NCBI GenBank assembly: GCA_965229725.1
Contig: OZ245923.1
Location: forward strand, 620,001 to 684,000
Direction: 5' to 3'
Source of the DNA: Aquirickettsia sp965229725
GTDB taxonomy: Bacteria; Pseudomonadota; Alphaproteobacteria; Rickettsiales; Midichloriaceae
DNA length: 64,000 nucleotides
Shown: positions 63,218 through 64,000 of the stretch, one piece after another
Layout of the letters: every line of letters starts with the position of its first letter
Position numbering within the stretch: position 1 is the first letter of the stretch
Notes under the pieces: generated by a model
Told to the model about the DNA's origin: nothing
Database searches by the model: none
The model's input: the letters and a program-made list of their open reading frames with translations, nothing else
Program-made: the position numbers and the translations under genes

Positions 63218-64000
63218 CTATAAATAATCAACTAAGCTTTTAGATAACGCTCCTATACTAGAGTAAATTTCCGAAAGTCTTTTCGAAAATTGCAATAATT
63301 CAGTGTACCCTGTATATTCATGAACTTTAGCAATATCATCATAACTTTTAATGCCATTTTCTATATTAACTTTTTGCATGTCACTAAATTGCTTCAAATC
63401 TTTACTTTTAAAGTCAATTCTTTCTTTTGCACCAACAATCTCTTCGACACATTTTTCAAATTTAACAAACACGTCGTCTTTATCACCAGCACTATTATTT
63501 TTCACATCTACAAATAACTCAACGATGCTTTTAATAGAGCTGTCACCAGCATTAAAATCAAGTTTTATTTGATTGTCTCCATATGTAAACGACATATCAT
63601 ACTTGCTTCCCAAATAGTACTTATCTGGATCAACACTTCCTGATAAATTTACAGGCTTAGTATCCATATTGTCACCAGAAAATAAATAGGTCTTATCATA
63701 TATCGACCTTTTATTTAAAAAAATCTCCATTCCTTTCAGTAATTTTTCAGCAAAATCTTTTTGTTTGTCCTGAGTAAAGTCATCGCTCATAGCTCCACTT
63801 GCATATTTTTGCCAATCAGCCAGTTTGCTCTTTAAATATTTCCCCATATCATCCAAGCTATCTGACATCTCATCAATTCTGCGAAAACCTCTCTGCAATA
63901 TCTCCGCTTCTTTCTTTTGAACATCAATAGATTCTTGAATATTAACCATATCACTTGCCTCAGATGCAGAGGCATCGTAAATATTTTCAAATTTTTTCCC
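63218..64000 (-). CDS. flgL: Flagellar hook-associated protein 3 FlgL (C-terminal part, runs off the window)
   Basis: Open at the right edge: the frame continues to base 64000 and beyond the apparent ATG at 63949 (GKKFENIYDASASEASDM precedes it). FlgL joins hook and filament. The visible 260 residues match its flagellin-like plan: an N-terminal helical region with EAEILQRGFRRIDEMSDSLDDMGKYL, a variable middle with YDKTYLFSGDNMDTKPVN (the GxYLFxG motif), and a C-terminal helix FSKRLSEIYSSIGALSKSLVDYL. A flagellin cannot be fully excluded, but the FSG-type motif and adjacent fliW support FlgL. It implies that this organism has, or had, a flagellum. Confidence 0.72.
   Translation of the reverse strand, partial: GKKFENIYDASASEASDMVNIQESIDVQKKEAEILQRGFRRIDEMSDSLDDMGKYLKSKLADWQKYASGAMSDDFTQDKQKDFAEKLLKGMEIFLNKRSIYDKTYLFSGDNMDTKPVNLSGSVDPDKYYLGSKYDMSFTYGDNQIKLDFNAGDSSIKSIVELFVDVKNNSAGDKDDVFVKFEKCVEEIVGAKERIDFKSKDLKQFSDMQKVNIENGIKSYDDIAKVHEYTGYTELLQFSKRLSEIYSSIGALSKSLVDYL

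Noticed and set aside
1..64000. tRNA, rRNA, CRISPR and insertion sequences
   Set aside because: I scanned the larger gaps for T-loop GTTCRANNC patterns, regular repeat-spacer arrays and transposase motifs and found none convincing. A dedicated tRNA scan would be decisive.

Overview
The window is strongly AT-rich and densely coded. It reads like a chromosome segment of an obligate intracellular alphaproteobacterium of the order Rickettsiales. The main evidence is an ATP/ADP translocase (tlc, 39606-41117), a Rickettsiales-style scattered type IV secretion system (virB3-virB4-three giant virB6, plus a separate virB8-virB9 pair), a hydrolase-only SpoT-like domain fused to a ProP-type transporter, and decaying genes. 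An MEP-pathway gene (ispG), peptidoglycan-precursor genes (ddl, lysC, lysA), murein recycling genes (ampD, ampG) and flagellar genes (flgL, fliW) argue against Rickettsia itself. They fit a flagellated, wall-retaining lineage such as the Midichloriaceae (Jidaibacter/Midichloria-like). This placement is inferred from gene content; no 16S rRNA gene is present.

Layout. 0-3 kb: a SET-domain-like gene cut by the window edge, a GH18 chitinase interrupted by an in-frame stop, and an outer-membrane beta-barrel gene frameshifted in its signal peptide; the last two form one small decayed operon. 3.2-12.5 kb: a long minus-strand operon hflK-hflC-ddl-prepilin peptidase-like-virB8-virB9-ftsK-phosphoethanolamine transferase. 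12.6-24.5 kb: virB3-virB4-virB6-virB6-virB6. 24.7-27.4 kb: tmk, a TAXI solute-binding protein and a glycerophosphodiesterase. 27.6-31 kb: a DEAD-box helicase, then ftsQ-ftsA. 31.2-39.4 kb: ispG, trpS-polA, a patatin-like fragment and alaS. 39.6-45.2 kb: tlc, rpmB, divergent ampD and ampG, a papain-fold-like gene coupled to ampG, and an orphan coiled-coil gene. 45.2-51.3 kb: ssb-rppH-queA, rpmE, ftsB, secG-pyrG and two orphans. 51.3-59.5 kb: guaB-guaA, an adenosine deaminase, an amphipathic orphan and lysC-lysA. 59.8-64 kb: the MFS-SpoT(HD) fusion, a BON lipoprotein, fliW and a partial flgL.

How it fits together. The cell imports host ATP (Tlc) but still makes or converts guanine and cytidine nucleotides (GuaB, GuaA, PyrG, Tmk). 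It keeps a dividing, at least thin, peptidoglycan wall (LysC, LysA, Ddl, AmpD, AmpG, FtsK, FtsQ, FtsA, FtsB). It exports effectors through a VirB system whose inner-membrane VirB6 subunits carry very large extra domains. Candidate secreted or host-interacting proteins are the SET-domain protein, the chitinase, the patatin fragment and the two orphans with strong Shine-Dalgarno sequences (50711-51280 and 55518-56528). I saw no rRNA or tRNA gene, CRISPR array or insertion sequence.
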